This document shows, piece after piece, positions 37,239-48,212 of a DNA stretch of 64,000 nucleotides. Within the stretch, counting starts at the first letter, position 1. Every line of letters begins with the position of its first letter. The notes under the pieces were generated by a model, which ran no database searches, had not been told where the DNA came from, and saw nothing but the letters and a program-made list of their open reading frames with translations. A program made the translations under genes and the position numbers. The stretch is from Axinella damicornis (taxonomy: Eukaryota; Porifera; Demospongiae; Axinellida; Axinellidae), in assembly GCA_963931865.1 (NCBI GenBank), contig OZ007508.1, forward strand, positions 2,604,081 to 2,668,080, given 5' to 3'.

Positions 37239-40200
37239 CTAATAATCCACTATTTCATATTCACTGTCATTTGCGTTCACATAGTATTCCAGCTCATTGT
37301 ACATGTGTTCATCTGAATTTGTTTTGTAAGCCTTGTTGTACTCCAGTTGAAATTGTTGATCAGCTGCATTTGTTGTGTAAGCCTCATTGTATTCCAGGGG
37401 AATTTGGTCCACTGAATTCGGTGTATTGGATTCCAGAGGAACTTGATGATTGGCTGAATTTGTTGTGTAAGCCTTGTTGTAATCCAGTTGAAATTGTTGA
37501 TATGCTGCATTTGAGGTGTAAGCCTCATTGTATTCCAGGGGAATTTGGTCCACTGGAGTTGGTGTATTGGCCTGGTTGGATTCCAGAGGAAGCTGATGAT
37601 TGGCTGAATTTGCTGTGTAAGCCTTGTTGTGTTCCAAGGGAATTTGCTGATCAGCTGAATTTGTAGTGCTGAATTCCAGAGCAGTCTGGGGAATAGAATC
37701 TGTGTTGCCTGCAAGGTTAAAGTGTACATTATCAACAAAAATGGAATTGTGTTTGCACACCTGCAGTCCTGCAACCATATCCTTATGATATTGATTGCAA
37801 ACTTTGTTTGAAGACCACTCGCTTCTTCATGCCATCTGGGCATTGTACATGTAGCTGGGTCCACAGCAAGTTCCAAAAGAGGGGCATGCACTGGTGTTTA
37901 GCCAGTGGTCTGTGCTACCACTGTAACTGAATAGGCGCACTGTAAAGGCTGTTTGCATTTGATAGCAAATTTAGTAATATTTTGCATTGAATTTCATGTT
38001 AGCAATTTCAGTGGAGGATATCTAGCACCAAAGAGGAATTGACTGCTCAGTGACTATAATATAGTCACTGAGCAGTCAATATAATGCCCAATTTGCATAT
38101 GCCCAGGATCTCAAAAGTGACCTACCTGGGCCCGAGGGTTTAGCCTTAGTCAGCTTCTGTCTCCAAAGGATGGCGCAGAGGAAACTGCTTACTCCCACTG
38201 CTGTTACTACAATCAGAGCTGCTCCACCAATTGCTCCTCCGATAATAGCAACTGGAGAAGGGCCCTGTGGGACAACTGTGGTGCTGGTAGGGAATACCAT
38301 GGTGCTAGCAGTGCTGGTGGGGATGGCAGTGGGCTGTGAGAGTACAATTTGGTAATAATTTTATTTCATCTCTCTGAGTTTAGTAGCAATCATGATGCTG
38401 GGGTAGTTTACCATCATACAATGTCATGATGATTGCACAATAATGACCACACATACACACCCACGGATACAGTGCATGACACTAAAAGCCTTGACTGGAG
38501 TATAAAGTGCAAAGTTGCTGCGAGAGCCCTTCTTGATGACTGAAATAATAGTGATTCTCCAAGAGAAAAGGTCAAGAGTAATAGAAGATGTAACTAACTG
38601 GGTCCCGGTCACTGCAATCTCTAGACCTGGCCATATGATTCACCTTGTAGACAGATTCTCCCCGCGGACCCCAAATATGGAAAAGGTTTCAGCGAAATTG
38701 GATGAGTAGCTAATGAAATTGTGCCAGGCGTGCATGGTCTCACCTGTTGGTCTACAGTTCTGTTGTCTCTTGGAGGCGGAAGTGGGACACCTGTGTTGGC
38801 AAACAGCACCAATTAAATGACAAACATTGGATCACTAATTGTGTAACACAGGAAATGAACCCACAACTTCCATGCCAGTAGCTAGCTACCACTCAATTGT
38901 GCACTCATTCTGCATGAAATATTGCAACTAACCGATAATGGTGAAGACTTGGAACACACTAGTGTTAGCAGTGCTAAAACTGCAAGCATACGATCCAGCA
39001 GAATTGGTGGAGAGCTCCAACTCAAAACGGTGCACGCTACACACACTGCTAACACGGTCCACTGCCACTGGCTGTGGAAACATCAGCTGACTATTCTTGA
39101 GGAGCTCAGCTGCCACTATGTCCTGGCATGTGCAAACGCTGCATGGCACTGTGAGAGTCTGTCCAACTTGAAACTCTCTGATGTTCATGTCTGGAACAGG
39201 AGGGTCTATTGCAACTGGCTCTGCATGGATAACGCAATAAACACACCACATAAATACATACCGGTAGCTAGCTAGTTAAACATAAACACAGCTATATTGC
39301 ATTTCTTCGTACAACAGAGTGCATCGTTATGTGGATGCAGAGTTTAGTCAAGACATGCCAATTTGTTCAGGACGGTCACCCAGTGGCACAAGCTAACCTT
39401 GCGGCCTCCAGCTTTGATACTGCACATGCTGGGTGACTGGGAATGAACATTTCCTCGATGATTGCCTGGTGTATTCTTCAGCTTGACTGTGCACACTGCC
39501 AGCATGCAGCTAGGGCCTGATAATTAGGCTGACAGTAGTTTCTCAGACAAAGCTATACCTTTATCACTGCATAATTGTGCCACATGCATGTGCATAGATA
39601 CTAGCTGTAGCTAGTAGCTGTCATGTTGCAAACAAGCTAGCTACCTGGAGGTACAAGGAAGAGTACTGTGTTAGTGGTGGTGCTGTCAGCTGTCTCTCCA
39701 GAGGTGAAACAAGTGTATCCTCCGCTGTCAGTTAACCGGTCAACTGGGTCAAAGGTGACAGTGCTACAGTGCTCCGTCCTATTGCCATCGACCAAAACCT
39801 GTAAGTATCACAATAACAATATCCACATTCAATTGTACAGCTGCACAAACGCCCAATTTGTTTTCCACACTTTTACATAGCGGCCTCTTGCCGTATAAGG
39901 TAAATTTTGGGACCGACGTGTGAAGGACTACCACTTTGACTAGGGAGTGCATGCTGAGTTCGATGCTCCTTCGCCGCCTTCGGTGGCTCATGCGCTCCTG
40001 GTGTGATATAGAATATAGATGCATACCATGGACTGTAGCTACATGCATAGCCAGGCATCATGCTTCCATCCTTCACAAATTTGCTTAGGTGCACACATTT
40101 CCAAGAACAATAATGCATGCATGCATGATTGAACTGCATACGATCAGCGTGTATACCATTTGCATGCAGTGCACCCGTGACCGGCCATGTAGCTGCTGTT

Positions 40201-40923
40201 TGATAGCTTTCTCGCTTATATCCATATTATGCTAGCTATGTGAGTTACAGCTTGGCACACACATGCAGCCACCTGGTATGCATTGCATGGGGCCATGCAC
40301 ACTTACACTGCTGGTTGTGACGATTCTGTTAGTTGCATTCCCAAGGAGGATTCTGCTTCCAAATCTCCTCCACTCCACCCCAATCCCGACTCCCGAGCAG
40401 TACAAGACCTCCCGGCATCCGATCCTTGTTTGCACTGAATCCACAGTGTTATTTCCTAGGCCACCACACGTCTGACCTGCTGCCAGCTCTAAATGTGAAC
40501 ATGTTCTCCCATTATACACAACTGCAACCACGCATTGATGCTGAATGGTCAAGCATGCAACAAAAGCGAATTTGTTCATTCCTGCCTATTTGTACAAAAT
40601 GTTATTACCATGCAGAGTGTGATCACAACATTGGAAACACCCTATAATACGTAACTGCTGTCAATGTCCTAGGTCTAACCGGCTAACCACCATACAAATT
40701 GCTAAGCTGGCACATTAACACTCAATGAATACGTTTCTAACTACTCTTCGTCAGCATGCATATAACTGCTTGTATGTAACATTTTTGTACATACACAGTC
40801 TACAGCTCTAAGATATTCCTGAACATGCAGTTATTAAAGTCATGTAGCTAGTGCCGACTTACTGACTGCTGTGGCAGTGAGCATGCCAAAGATGGCAATG
40901 ATATCAATGGTCATCAGTTCCAT
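37239..40923 (-). CDS. Ig-domain single-pass receptor A, 7 exons, 469 aa, Tyr-repeat tail
   Basis: Exons: 40923-40863, 40488-40307, 39798-39645, 39220-38933, 38790-38744, 38333-38126, 37708-37239; 1410 bases in frame. Residues 1-20 form a signal peptide. Residues 21-132 make a first Ig-like domain (REVLYCSG ... SGGYTCF, the canonical Cys pair). Residues 133-228 make a second (LTVPCSVC ... AGSYACSF). A P/S/T-rich stalk follows. Residues 271-300 are a transmembrane helix (PVAIIGGAIGGAALIVV) with a basic stop (WRQK). The 156-residue tail repeats a unit like IPLEYNEAYTTN five times, then ends with EYYVN (YxN, Grb2-type) and SEYEIV, which fits the ITIM pattern. Ligand and function are unknown; immune recognition or adhesion is likely. 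It ends about 250 bases before the INCENP start. Confidence 0.88.
38038..38080. repeat. Perfect 20-bp inverted repeat
   Basis: ATTGACTGCTCAGTGACTAT, three bases, then its exact inverse, in the last intron of receptor A. The receptor B intron (about 42310-42345) has only unpaired related sequence. Confidence 0.85.
39955..40002. mobile_element. Possible foldback related to the SINE insert
   Basis: CGATGCTCCTTCGCCGCC and GGTGGCTCATGCGCTCC face each other imperfectly, similar in design to the 43-bp insert at 20790. In receptor A intron 2. Confidence 0.4.
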
Positions 40924-41221
40924 CCCTGCAGCAAAATTAGGGATTAGCTACAGCTACAAGTATAGCCAAAAAGTAGAATTAGTGAAGTCAAGGTAGTCGA
41001 GACGATTATATACATGCAGTGAAAGCCAGCATTGTACTAGTTGAACTTAGCTACATGATTAGCTGGTGCCCTTGTAGTATTCTGTTTACTGACAAGCATA
41101 CTATGGCTTACTTCAGGTGCCAGTAAACTAATCAGGAAGTTGGCAATGCATTAATGACATCAATTTCAACCGCATCACTGGGTGTGAGGCATCCATACAG
41201 ACGTGGCATTATCAAATTCGA

Positions 41222-41351
41222 AGTGGATATTGGTCTGGCAGGAAGTAGGTCAATGGGTTAGGGTATATTAGGGCCAGGGCCGGTTCTAGATACGCACGCG
41301 TTTCCGGTACCTATACTTAAAGTATGTACTTCCTGCCGGACCAATATCCAC
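41222..41351. mobile_element. Palindromic MITE, GTGGATATTGGTC family
   Basis: GTGGATATTGGTCTGGCAGG faces CTGCCGGACCAATATCCAC. Same family as 4321-4405. Confidence 0.8.
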
Positions 41352-41382
41352 GTCGTATCAAATTTGAGATAAAACAGCCTCG

Positions 41383-41461
41383 TTCCCAACCCCTGCCCAG
41401 GCAGCCCAGCTGTGTATTCCTCACTTGCAGTATGAAAAGCTAGGGCCTGGGAACGAGGCTA
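41383..41461. mobile_element. Palindromic MITE, TAGCCTCGTTCCCA family
   Basis: CAGCCTCGTTCCCAACCCC and inverse GGGCCTGGGAACGAGGCTA around CTTGCAGTATGAAAAGC. Confidence 0.75.
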
Positions 41462-41464
41462 AGA

Positions 41465-41552
41465 GTGTACACAAACCAATCACAAACATGATTGCATCAA
41501 AGCGTATATTCATGACCACACCTACTTTCACAGCGCACGCCGTGTGTTGGGG
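41465..41552. repeat. Duplicate of the INCENP upstream region
   Basis: About 80 bases (ACCAATCACAAAC ... TTCATGACCACACCTACTTT ... GTGTTGGG) nearly identical to 37096-37171. It shows that the receptor duplication carried part of the INCENP promoter with it. Confidence 0.85.
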
Positions 41553-41649
41553 CTAGCCTGTATAGTCATTTGCTCTTCCAGAAGGTCCTCAACCATTCAA
41601 TGAATATGTGTGTAAATAGATATGTCTGAATGTATTTCTAATTATATAT

Positions 41650-41766
41650 AATAATCAACTGTTTCATATTCACTGTCATCTGCATTCACATAGTATTCCA
41701 GGTCATTATGTTCATCTGAATTTGTTGTGTAAGCCTTGTTGTACTCCAGTTGAAATTGTTGATCAG
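41650..41766 (-). pseudogene. Decayed remainder of the receptor B tail
   Basis: Downstream of the shifted stop, the old frame still reads the tail repeats and an EYYVN/DSEYETVDY-like end homologous to receptor A. It is now 3' UTR. Confidence 0.8.
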
Positions 41767-42733
41767 CTAAATTTGTTGTGTAAGCCTCATTGTATTCCAA
41801 GGGAATTTGGTCCACTGGAGTTGGTGTCTTGGCCTGGTTGGAAGCTGATGATTGGCCGAATTTGTTATGTAAGCCTTGTTGTATTCCAAGGGAATTTGCT
41901 GATCAGCTGAAATTGCAGCGTTGAATTCCACAGCAGTCTGGGGAATAGAATCTGTGTTGCCTGCAAGGTCAAAGTGTACAAAAATGGAGTTGTGTTTGCA
42001 CACCTGCAACTGCAACCATATGATATTCATTGCAAACCTTGTTCGAAGACCACTCGCTTCTTCATGCCATCTGGGCATTGCACGTGTTTAGTTAGGTCTG
42101 CAGCAAGTTCCAAAAGAGGAGCATGCTGGTAAAAATCTAATTACCATAATTATAGTCTAGCTAGTAGTTGAGTGCTCATATATATATAGCTACCACTATC
42201 ACTGAAAAGGTACACTGTAAAGCAACTTTGCATTTGACAGCAAATTAATATTTTGCATACAGACATTAATTCCATGTTCAGTGAATGATATCAAGCACCA
42301 AAGAGCTAATTAGTCACTGCATGAGCAGCCAATTAAATATAATGCCCATGCATGCTGAGGATCTCAAAGTGACCTACCTTGGCCCAAGGGTTTAGCTTTA
42401 TTCTGCTTCTGTCTCCAGAAGATGGCGCAGAGGAAAATTACTCCAACAGCTGTTACTACAATCAGAGCTGCTCCACCAATTGCTCCTCCGATAATAGCAA
42501 CTGGAGAAGGGCCCTGAGGGACAACTGTGTTGCTTGTGGGGAATACCATGGTACTAGCGGTGCTGGTGAGGACGGCAGTGGGCTGTGAGAGTACAATTTG
42601 GTAATATATCATTCATGCTGCTGGGGTGTTGCATACAAACAGCTGGCCCAAGGTACATGCAACATCATCATAATAATAAGTATGGTGTTGTTAGTAACTA
42701 GCAAGGCAGGGGGTGGGGGTCGGGGGCTGTATC

Positions 42734-42766
<33 letters not shown>

Positions 42767-42780
42767 ACCACCACCACCAC

Positions 42781-42851
<71 letters not shown>

Positions 42852-45800
42852 ACTGACATAATCATGTATGCCTATTACAGATCCTCCCCAGACCCCATTA
42901 ATTTCAGTGAAATTGGATGAGTAGCTAATGAAATTGTGCCATGCGTGGTCTCACTAGTCTCATTCCCAGACCGTTTATCTAGCGTTTGTACCGCTTCCGC
43001 AATACTAAAAGCGATCCGTGCTGGGGTTGGTCGGGTCTGGGACCGAGACTATGGTCTCACCTGTAGGTCAATAGTTCTGTTGCCTCCTGGAGGGGGAAGT
43101 GGAGCACCTGTGTTGACACAGAGAAGCAAGCAAACAGCACCAATAATGACAAACATCGGATCACTAATTGTAAAACACATGTAGGAAATGAACCCACAAA
43201 TTCCATGCCAGTAGCCAGCAGACATCATGAACAAGACTCAATTAGCTATATAACCACACTCATGCACGCAACTAACCAAAGATGGTGAAGGTTTGCAACA
43301 CACTAGTGTCAGCAATGCTAAAACTGCAAGCATATGATCCAGCTGAATCGTCTGAGAGCTCCAACTCAAAACGGTGCACGCTACATGCACTGCTAACACG
43401 GTCCACTGCCACTGGCTGTGGAAATATCAGCTGACTATTCTTGAGGAGCTCAGCTGCCTCTATGTCCTGGCATGTGCAAATGCTGCATGGCACTGTGAGA
43501 GTCTCTCCAGCTTGAAATTCTCTGATGTTCATGTCAGGAACAGGAGGGTCTATTGCAACTGGCTCTGGAGAATGTAAAACACACACCATGCTATGTTTTA
43601 ACACATTGCAAGCTAGCTAATTGTAAACACAAAAACACACACATGTGCAATGCAACACATAGCTACTGCATTTCATCATACCGCAGAGTGCATCGTCATG
43701 TGTATGGTTTAGCTAAGCCAATTTGTTCCGGACTGGCCACCCATACGCAGTGGTCCAAGCTAACCTTGACTGCAGCTTTGATACTGCACGTGCATGCTGA
43801 GCAACTGGGAATGAAGCTGCAAGCATAAGAATGTTTCAACAGTCATCAGATGCTTACCTGGGCGTATTCTTCAGCTTGAATGTAAGTGCATGGGTTTCCG
43901 ACTACCAGCATGCATATAGGGCTGGTTATTAGGTTGAATGTACCTTTATCAGTAGCTATATCATCCACGGTTGCAAACATGGAAAATTAGCTACCTGGAG
44001 GTACAAGGAAGAATATTGTGTTAGTGGTGGTGCTGTCAGCAGTCTCTTCAGAGGTCACACATCTGTATAATCCACCGTCAGTTAACTCAACTGGGTCAAA
44101 GGTGACAGTGCTACAGTGCTCCGTCCTATTGCCATCGATCAAAACCTGCAAGTATAATATTCACATTCAATAATCGATTGTTTTATTACAAGTAATAAAA
44201 AACATTTAAAATGTAACAGGATGTAGGGATACCAGAACCGCAAAAAGTAAGGAAACAAGGTAGGGATGATCACACAAAACAGTGAAGTATACAACCCCCT
44301 ACAGAGATCTTTTTCCATAATACGTGTATAATGAAAAAAGATATGTAGGGGGATTGTATACTTCACTGTTTTGTGTGATCATCCCTACCTTGTTTCCTTA
44401 CTTTTTGCGGTTCTGGTATCCCTACATCCTGTTACATTTTAAATGTTTTTTATTACTTGTTTATGTCATTTTTTTTAGCAGCAGGCGCATGCATACTGGA
44501 CTCTGGCATTTACACTGCCAGCAATGGCTGAAGAATCAGACCCAAGCATCTCAAAAGCCAACCCTTTTCTGGATGGATACTAAGCCAGTGCTCCCTGAGC
44601 TGAAGTAGTGTAGGTAAAATAGCTATACCAGATAGTAGTAGCGACACATTGTTGAGTCTTTAGATAGGCATTCACCCCTCTCACAGAACACAGTCTAGTA
44701 ACATATATATATAGCACAGAGAATTTACCTCAGTCTAGTTACGGTAACACAACAGCGCAAGGCACTTCTAATTCAGCGATCTTGAATAATAATTACGTAT
44801 CGTTGCTAAGTGATCGTTTAAGTGCGCATGCGTACAAACATGAAAATGGCGTGACAAATGAAGCCATAGTTATTGAGTGGGCAGCTGTAGCCGCCTGGTG
44901 AAGACTTGGAGGTTGCCAAAAAGCGATGGGCTGGTGCACTGCTCGGTGTAAAATGTTGCTGTTTCGTGCGAAAACCATCATGAGGGATTGAGGCGACGTT
45001 GAGCTAGCCCGTCTGAAAGAAAGAAGAAAGAAAGAAAGAAAGAAGAAAGAAAAACAATTTGCCCGTTTTGCGAGTACCTGGTGCGGTACTTTCGCGACGG
45101 TTTTTCGCGACGCGAGGAGTCTTGTTGGTCATGAAAACACTCGAAGATGAACGGTATGTGGTTATAAAGGCTTATAAGTGTACCGTTTCTGAGATTTGGA
45201 GAGATTCTTTTGTATTAGCATATATTGCGTGTACGTCGTATCCCTACATACAGAGTCTACCGACTCTGTGATGCCTGTACGTGATATGCAAACACCATGA
45301 CCAGGCATCATGCTTCCACCTTTCACAAATCATTTAGCTAGGTGCGCATTTCCAACAACAATCGTCCATGATTGAATTGATCAGCTTGTGTACCATTTCA
45401 ATGTGCACGACATAGCTAGCTAGCTGTTTGACAGCAAACTATCTGCAATGGCTTAGATATCTAAGTAATGATATGTATATAGCTAGCTAGGTAGACAAGG
45501 GACGCTGGTAGTTAGCTGAGTTACAACTTGACACACTACTGGTGGGGCATGGGTACTAGGCTAGACACACACATGCACCTGGCATGCATTGCATGGGGCC
45601 ATGCACACTTACACTACTGGTTGTGACGATTCTGTTAGTTCCATTTTCAAGGGGCCCAATGCCTAAAAACCTACTCCACTCCACTCCACTCCCGACTCCC
45701 GAGCAGTACAAGACCTCCCGGCATCCGATCCTTGTTTGCACTGAACCCACAGTGTTGTTTCCTAGGCCACCACACGTCTGACTTGATGCCAGCTCTTAAG

Positions 45801-46232
45801 TAAGGTATAGGAGAAAATTAATGTGAACATGTTCTTTCATTATACAACTGCAACCACACACTGATGCTAAATGCTAAATCAACAAAAGAGACTAGCTGAA
45901 GATTATCGGAGTGATCAAAACATTGGATGTGATTGTAATTGCTGTCAATATCCAAGGTCTATAACACATGACACTCAAGAGTACATAGCTAACTACTCTT
46001 CGTCAGCATTGTATAACTGCGACAAACTGCTTGCATGCATAATATTATGTATTTTTGTATTAGCATATTGTGTGTCTGCTCTATCATTATTCCTACATAT
46101 AGAATCTACCGACTCTATGATATACCTGAGCATGCAGTTTGACTAGACTCATGTAGCTAGTGCCAACTTACTGACTGCTGTGACAGTGAGCATGCCAAAG
46201 ATGGCAATGATATCAATGGTCATCAGTTCCAT
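41767..46232 (-). CDS. Ig-domain single-pass receptor B, tandem paralogue of A, truncated tail, 375 aa
   Basis: Exons: 46232-46172, 45794-45613, 44145-43995, 43564-43277, 43107-43061, 42582-42378, 41960-41767; 1128 bases in frame. Exon lengths equal those of receptor A except for one codon lost in exons 3 and 6. Signal peptide, both Ig-like domains, stalk and transmembrane helix are conserved. In the tail, a 10-base deletion at 41841/41842 (TTCCAGAGGA present in A) shifts the frame after HQLP, giving 23 unrelated residues and a stop at 41767. Only one tyrosine-bearing repeat remains, and the YVN and ITIM-like end are lost. Several transposons have inserted in its introns but not in those of A. 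Confidence 0.86.
42737..42849 (+). repeat. Poly-C, (CAC)n and (CA)n
   Basis: A compound microsatellite in the receptor B intron between exons 43061 and 42582; absent from receptor A. Confidence 0.93.
42955..43051. mobile_element. 97-bp MITE inserted at a splice donor of receptor B
   Basis: Ends TAGTCTCATTCCCAGACC and the inverse of GGTCTGGGACCGAGACTA. Flanked by TGGTCTCAC at 42946-42954 and 43052-43060. Receptor A keeps the empty site (one TGGTCTCAC at 38735-38743). The duplicated 9 bases contain the exon 5 donor (GTGAGA on the gene strand). Confidence 0.93.
44187..44460. mobile_element. 274-bp foldback element
   Basis: Two arms of about 125 bases are nearly perfect inverses (ACAAGTAATAAAAAACATTT and its inverse at the ends) around a short loop. 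It lies 40 bases upstream of the acceptor of receptor B exon 3 and is absent from receptor A intron 2. Confidence 0.93.
45012..45053 (+). repeat. (GAAA)n microsatellite
   Basis: GAAA/AGAA repeats in receptor B intron 2. The neighbouring 44470-45250 is extra sequence relative to receptor A; nothing in it is recognised. Confidence 0.85.
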
Positions 46233-46582
46233 GCCTGCAGCATGCAAGCATAGGGATTAGCTAACTAGCTACAGGTACGGTATAGCTAAAATGTAGAAAT
46301 GAAGTCAAGTGAATCAGTTGAGACAACTAAGTACATGCAGTGAAAGCCAGCATTGTACTACTTGAACATACATGATTAGTTGAATCTCATGGTGCCCTTG
46401 CAGTATTCTGTTTACCAACAAGTATACTATGGCTTGGCTAATGAAAGTCTTTTGACTCCTCAGGTGGCCATAAACCAATCAGGAAGTTGGCAATGCATTA
46501 ATGACATCCAATTTTAACCACACCACTGGGTGTGAGGCATCCATACAGACATGTTATTATCAAATTTGAGATAGCTAAAATA

Positions 46583-46664
46583 GCTTCATTCCCAACCCCC
46601 GCCCAGCTATTTATTCCTCGCTTGCAGTATGAAAAGCTGAGTGCAGGGCCTGGGAACAAGGCTA
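46583..46664. mobile_element. Palindromic MITE copy
   Basis: TAGCTTCATTCCCAACCCC and inverse GGGCCTGGGAACAAGGCTA, resembling 41383-41461, so probably part of the duplicated block. Confidence 0.75.
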
Positions 46665-46739
46665 AGAGTGTACACCAACGTTACATCTTTAATTAGGGGT
46701 TAGGTGACATGAAAATTCGATATGATGTGTGGTACATTA

Positions 46740-46817
46740 TAGCCTCATTCCCAGGCCTTCTACACCTCCACTTTTTGATCACCAATGCAGTATGTAAAAC
46801 CTGGGAACGAGGCTATG
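46740..46817. mobile_element. Palindromic MITE copy
   Basis: TAGCCTCATTCCCAGGCC on the left, AACCTGGGAACGAGGCTA on the right, with a TTTTTGATCACC arm; resembles 27093-27199. Confidence 0.75.
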
Positions 46818-46840
46818 GTACTTACATTATTATACCTCTC

Positions 46841-46926
46841 ATTCCCAGGCTCCTCCCCAGCTTTTTGTCCCATACTGTACTTAAGTATGCGACAAAAAGC
46901 CGGGGAGGAGCCTGGGAATGAGGCTA
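46841..46926. mobile_element. Palindromic MITE, best of three clustered copies
   Basis: CTCATTCCCAGGCTCCTCCC and inverse GGGAGGAGCCTGGGAATGAG with a TACTTAAGTA centre. Confidence 0.85.
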
Positions 46927-47227
46927 CCTCTATAACGGATGGATACACAATAACTAACATACACCTAGGGAGTGTACACTGAATGTGGCCCTTTCATGAC
47001 AGCTGCAAGTATGATCTGGTGAGTAATGCATACACATCGTTGTCTACTGGGTAGCTACTATAGGACCATCATTATAGCTACATGCACATAATTACTCATA
47101 ATAATTACTCCAGTGTATTCACGGATGTCACAATCTCTAATTCTAAGCGTCACACCCTAGATCACATCCCCCATATGGGGATCTGCATCGCATTCTCAAC
47201 CTCACACCTCTCCAGCCACATATCCCT

Positions 47228-47733
47228 AGGCTCTGCCACACAACCTGTCGGCTGCCACAAAACCAGTCAGCTGCCACAAAACCAGTCAGCTGCCACACAA
47301 TCTGTCGGCTGCCACACAATCTGTCGGCTGCCACACAACCTGTCGGCTGCCACGCAACCTGTCAGCTGCGATGCAACCTATTGGCTGCCACGCAACCTGT
47401 CGGCTGCCACACAACCTGTCGGCTGCCACACAACCTATTGGCTGCCACACAACCTATCACCAACCACACAACCTATCGGCTGCCACACAAACAATTGGCT
47501 GCCATGCAACCTATTGGCTGCCACACAACCTATAGGCTGCCACACAACCTATCGGCTGCCACACAACCTATCGGCTGCCACACAACCTATCGGCTGCCAC
47601 ACAACCTATAGGCTGCCACACAACCTATAGGCTGCCACACAACCTATCGGCTGCAGCTGCCACACAAACAATTAATTGGCTGCCATGCAACCTATCACCT
47701 GCCACACAGCCTATCGGCTGCCACACAGCTATT
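47228..47733 (+). repeat. 19-bp minisatellite, about 26 copies
   Basis: Unit CGGCTGCCACACAACCTAT with variants. It produces a 19-residue artefactual peptide repeat. It lies just beyond the 3' end of the Kelch gene. Confidence 0.97.
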
Positions 47734-47946
47734 ACACCAATGCACTTCCCTAGGTTCCCGGCCGCATCTCATCCCCAGGTACTCAACCCAAATACAAATT
47801 CCAAGGCTCCCCTGATGCACATTCCCCTACAGGCTCCTCCACCACACATCCAACAAACGATGGAAGGAAATATTCGAATTTATTCACAGAAATCTGGCAC
47901 AAACATTACTGTACACCATATAAGAAGAGAAGACCACTCCAATGAA

Positions 47947-48153
47947 TCACTGGCACATTTCTGACTTGCTAAACCTCGGAGTTTCTGTTGCACAATTCTG
48001 TTCAGCAGCAAAGGCTGCCTTGATCTGGTCTTTGTTTGCCTTGGGCACACCTGCTGGAAGCAGTGTGTAAAGATCCTCCGCACTCTGGACCTTTCTGTCA
48101 TTCGCTGCTTCCACAATGACAGACAGGCAATGATTCTGAAGAGACATCATTCC

Positions 48154-48212
<59 letters not shown>

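Larger units (their letters stand above)
40924..41649. other. Gap between the two receptor genes
   Basis: It holds the receptor A promoter, MITEs at 41222-41351 and 41383-41461, and a copy (about 41470-41550) of the INCENP upstream region. Confidence 0.7.
46233..47227. other. Gap upstream of receptor B
   Basis: Receptor B promoter region followed by three TAGCCTC-family MITEs (46583-46664, 46740-46817, 46841-46926). No exon seen. Confidence 0.65.

Noticed and set aside
41767..42078. Frame starting MPRWHEEASGL as an exon of receptor B
   Set aside because: Conserved with receptor A upstream of the last exon, but phase and the acceptor CTTGCAG place it in the intron.
44190..44608. Open frames FCVIIPTLFPYFLRFWYPY on both strands
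   Set aside because: Both come from the two arms of the foldback element.
47082..47630. 182-aa open frame with CHTTYRLPHNL repeats
   Set aside because: Artefact of the 19-bp minisatellite.
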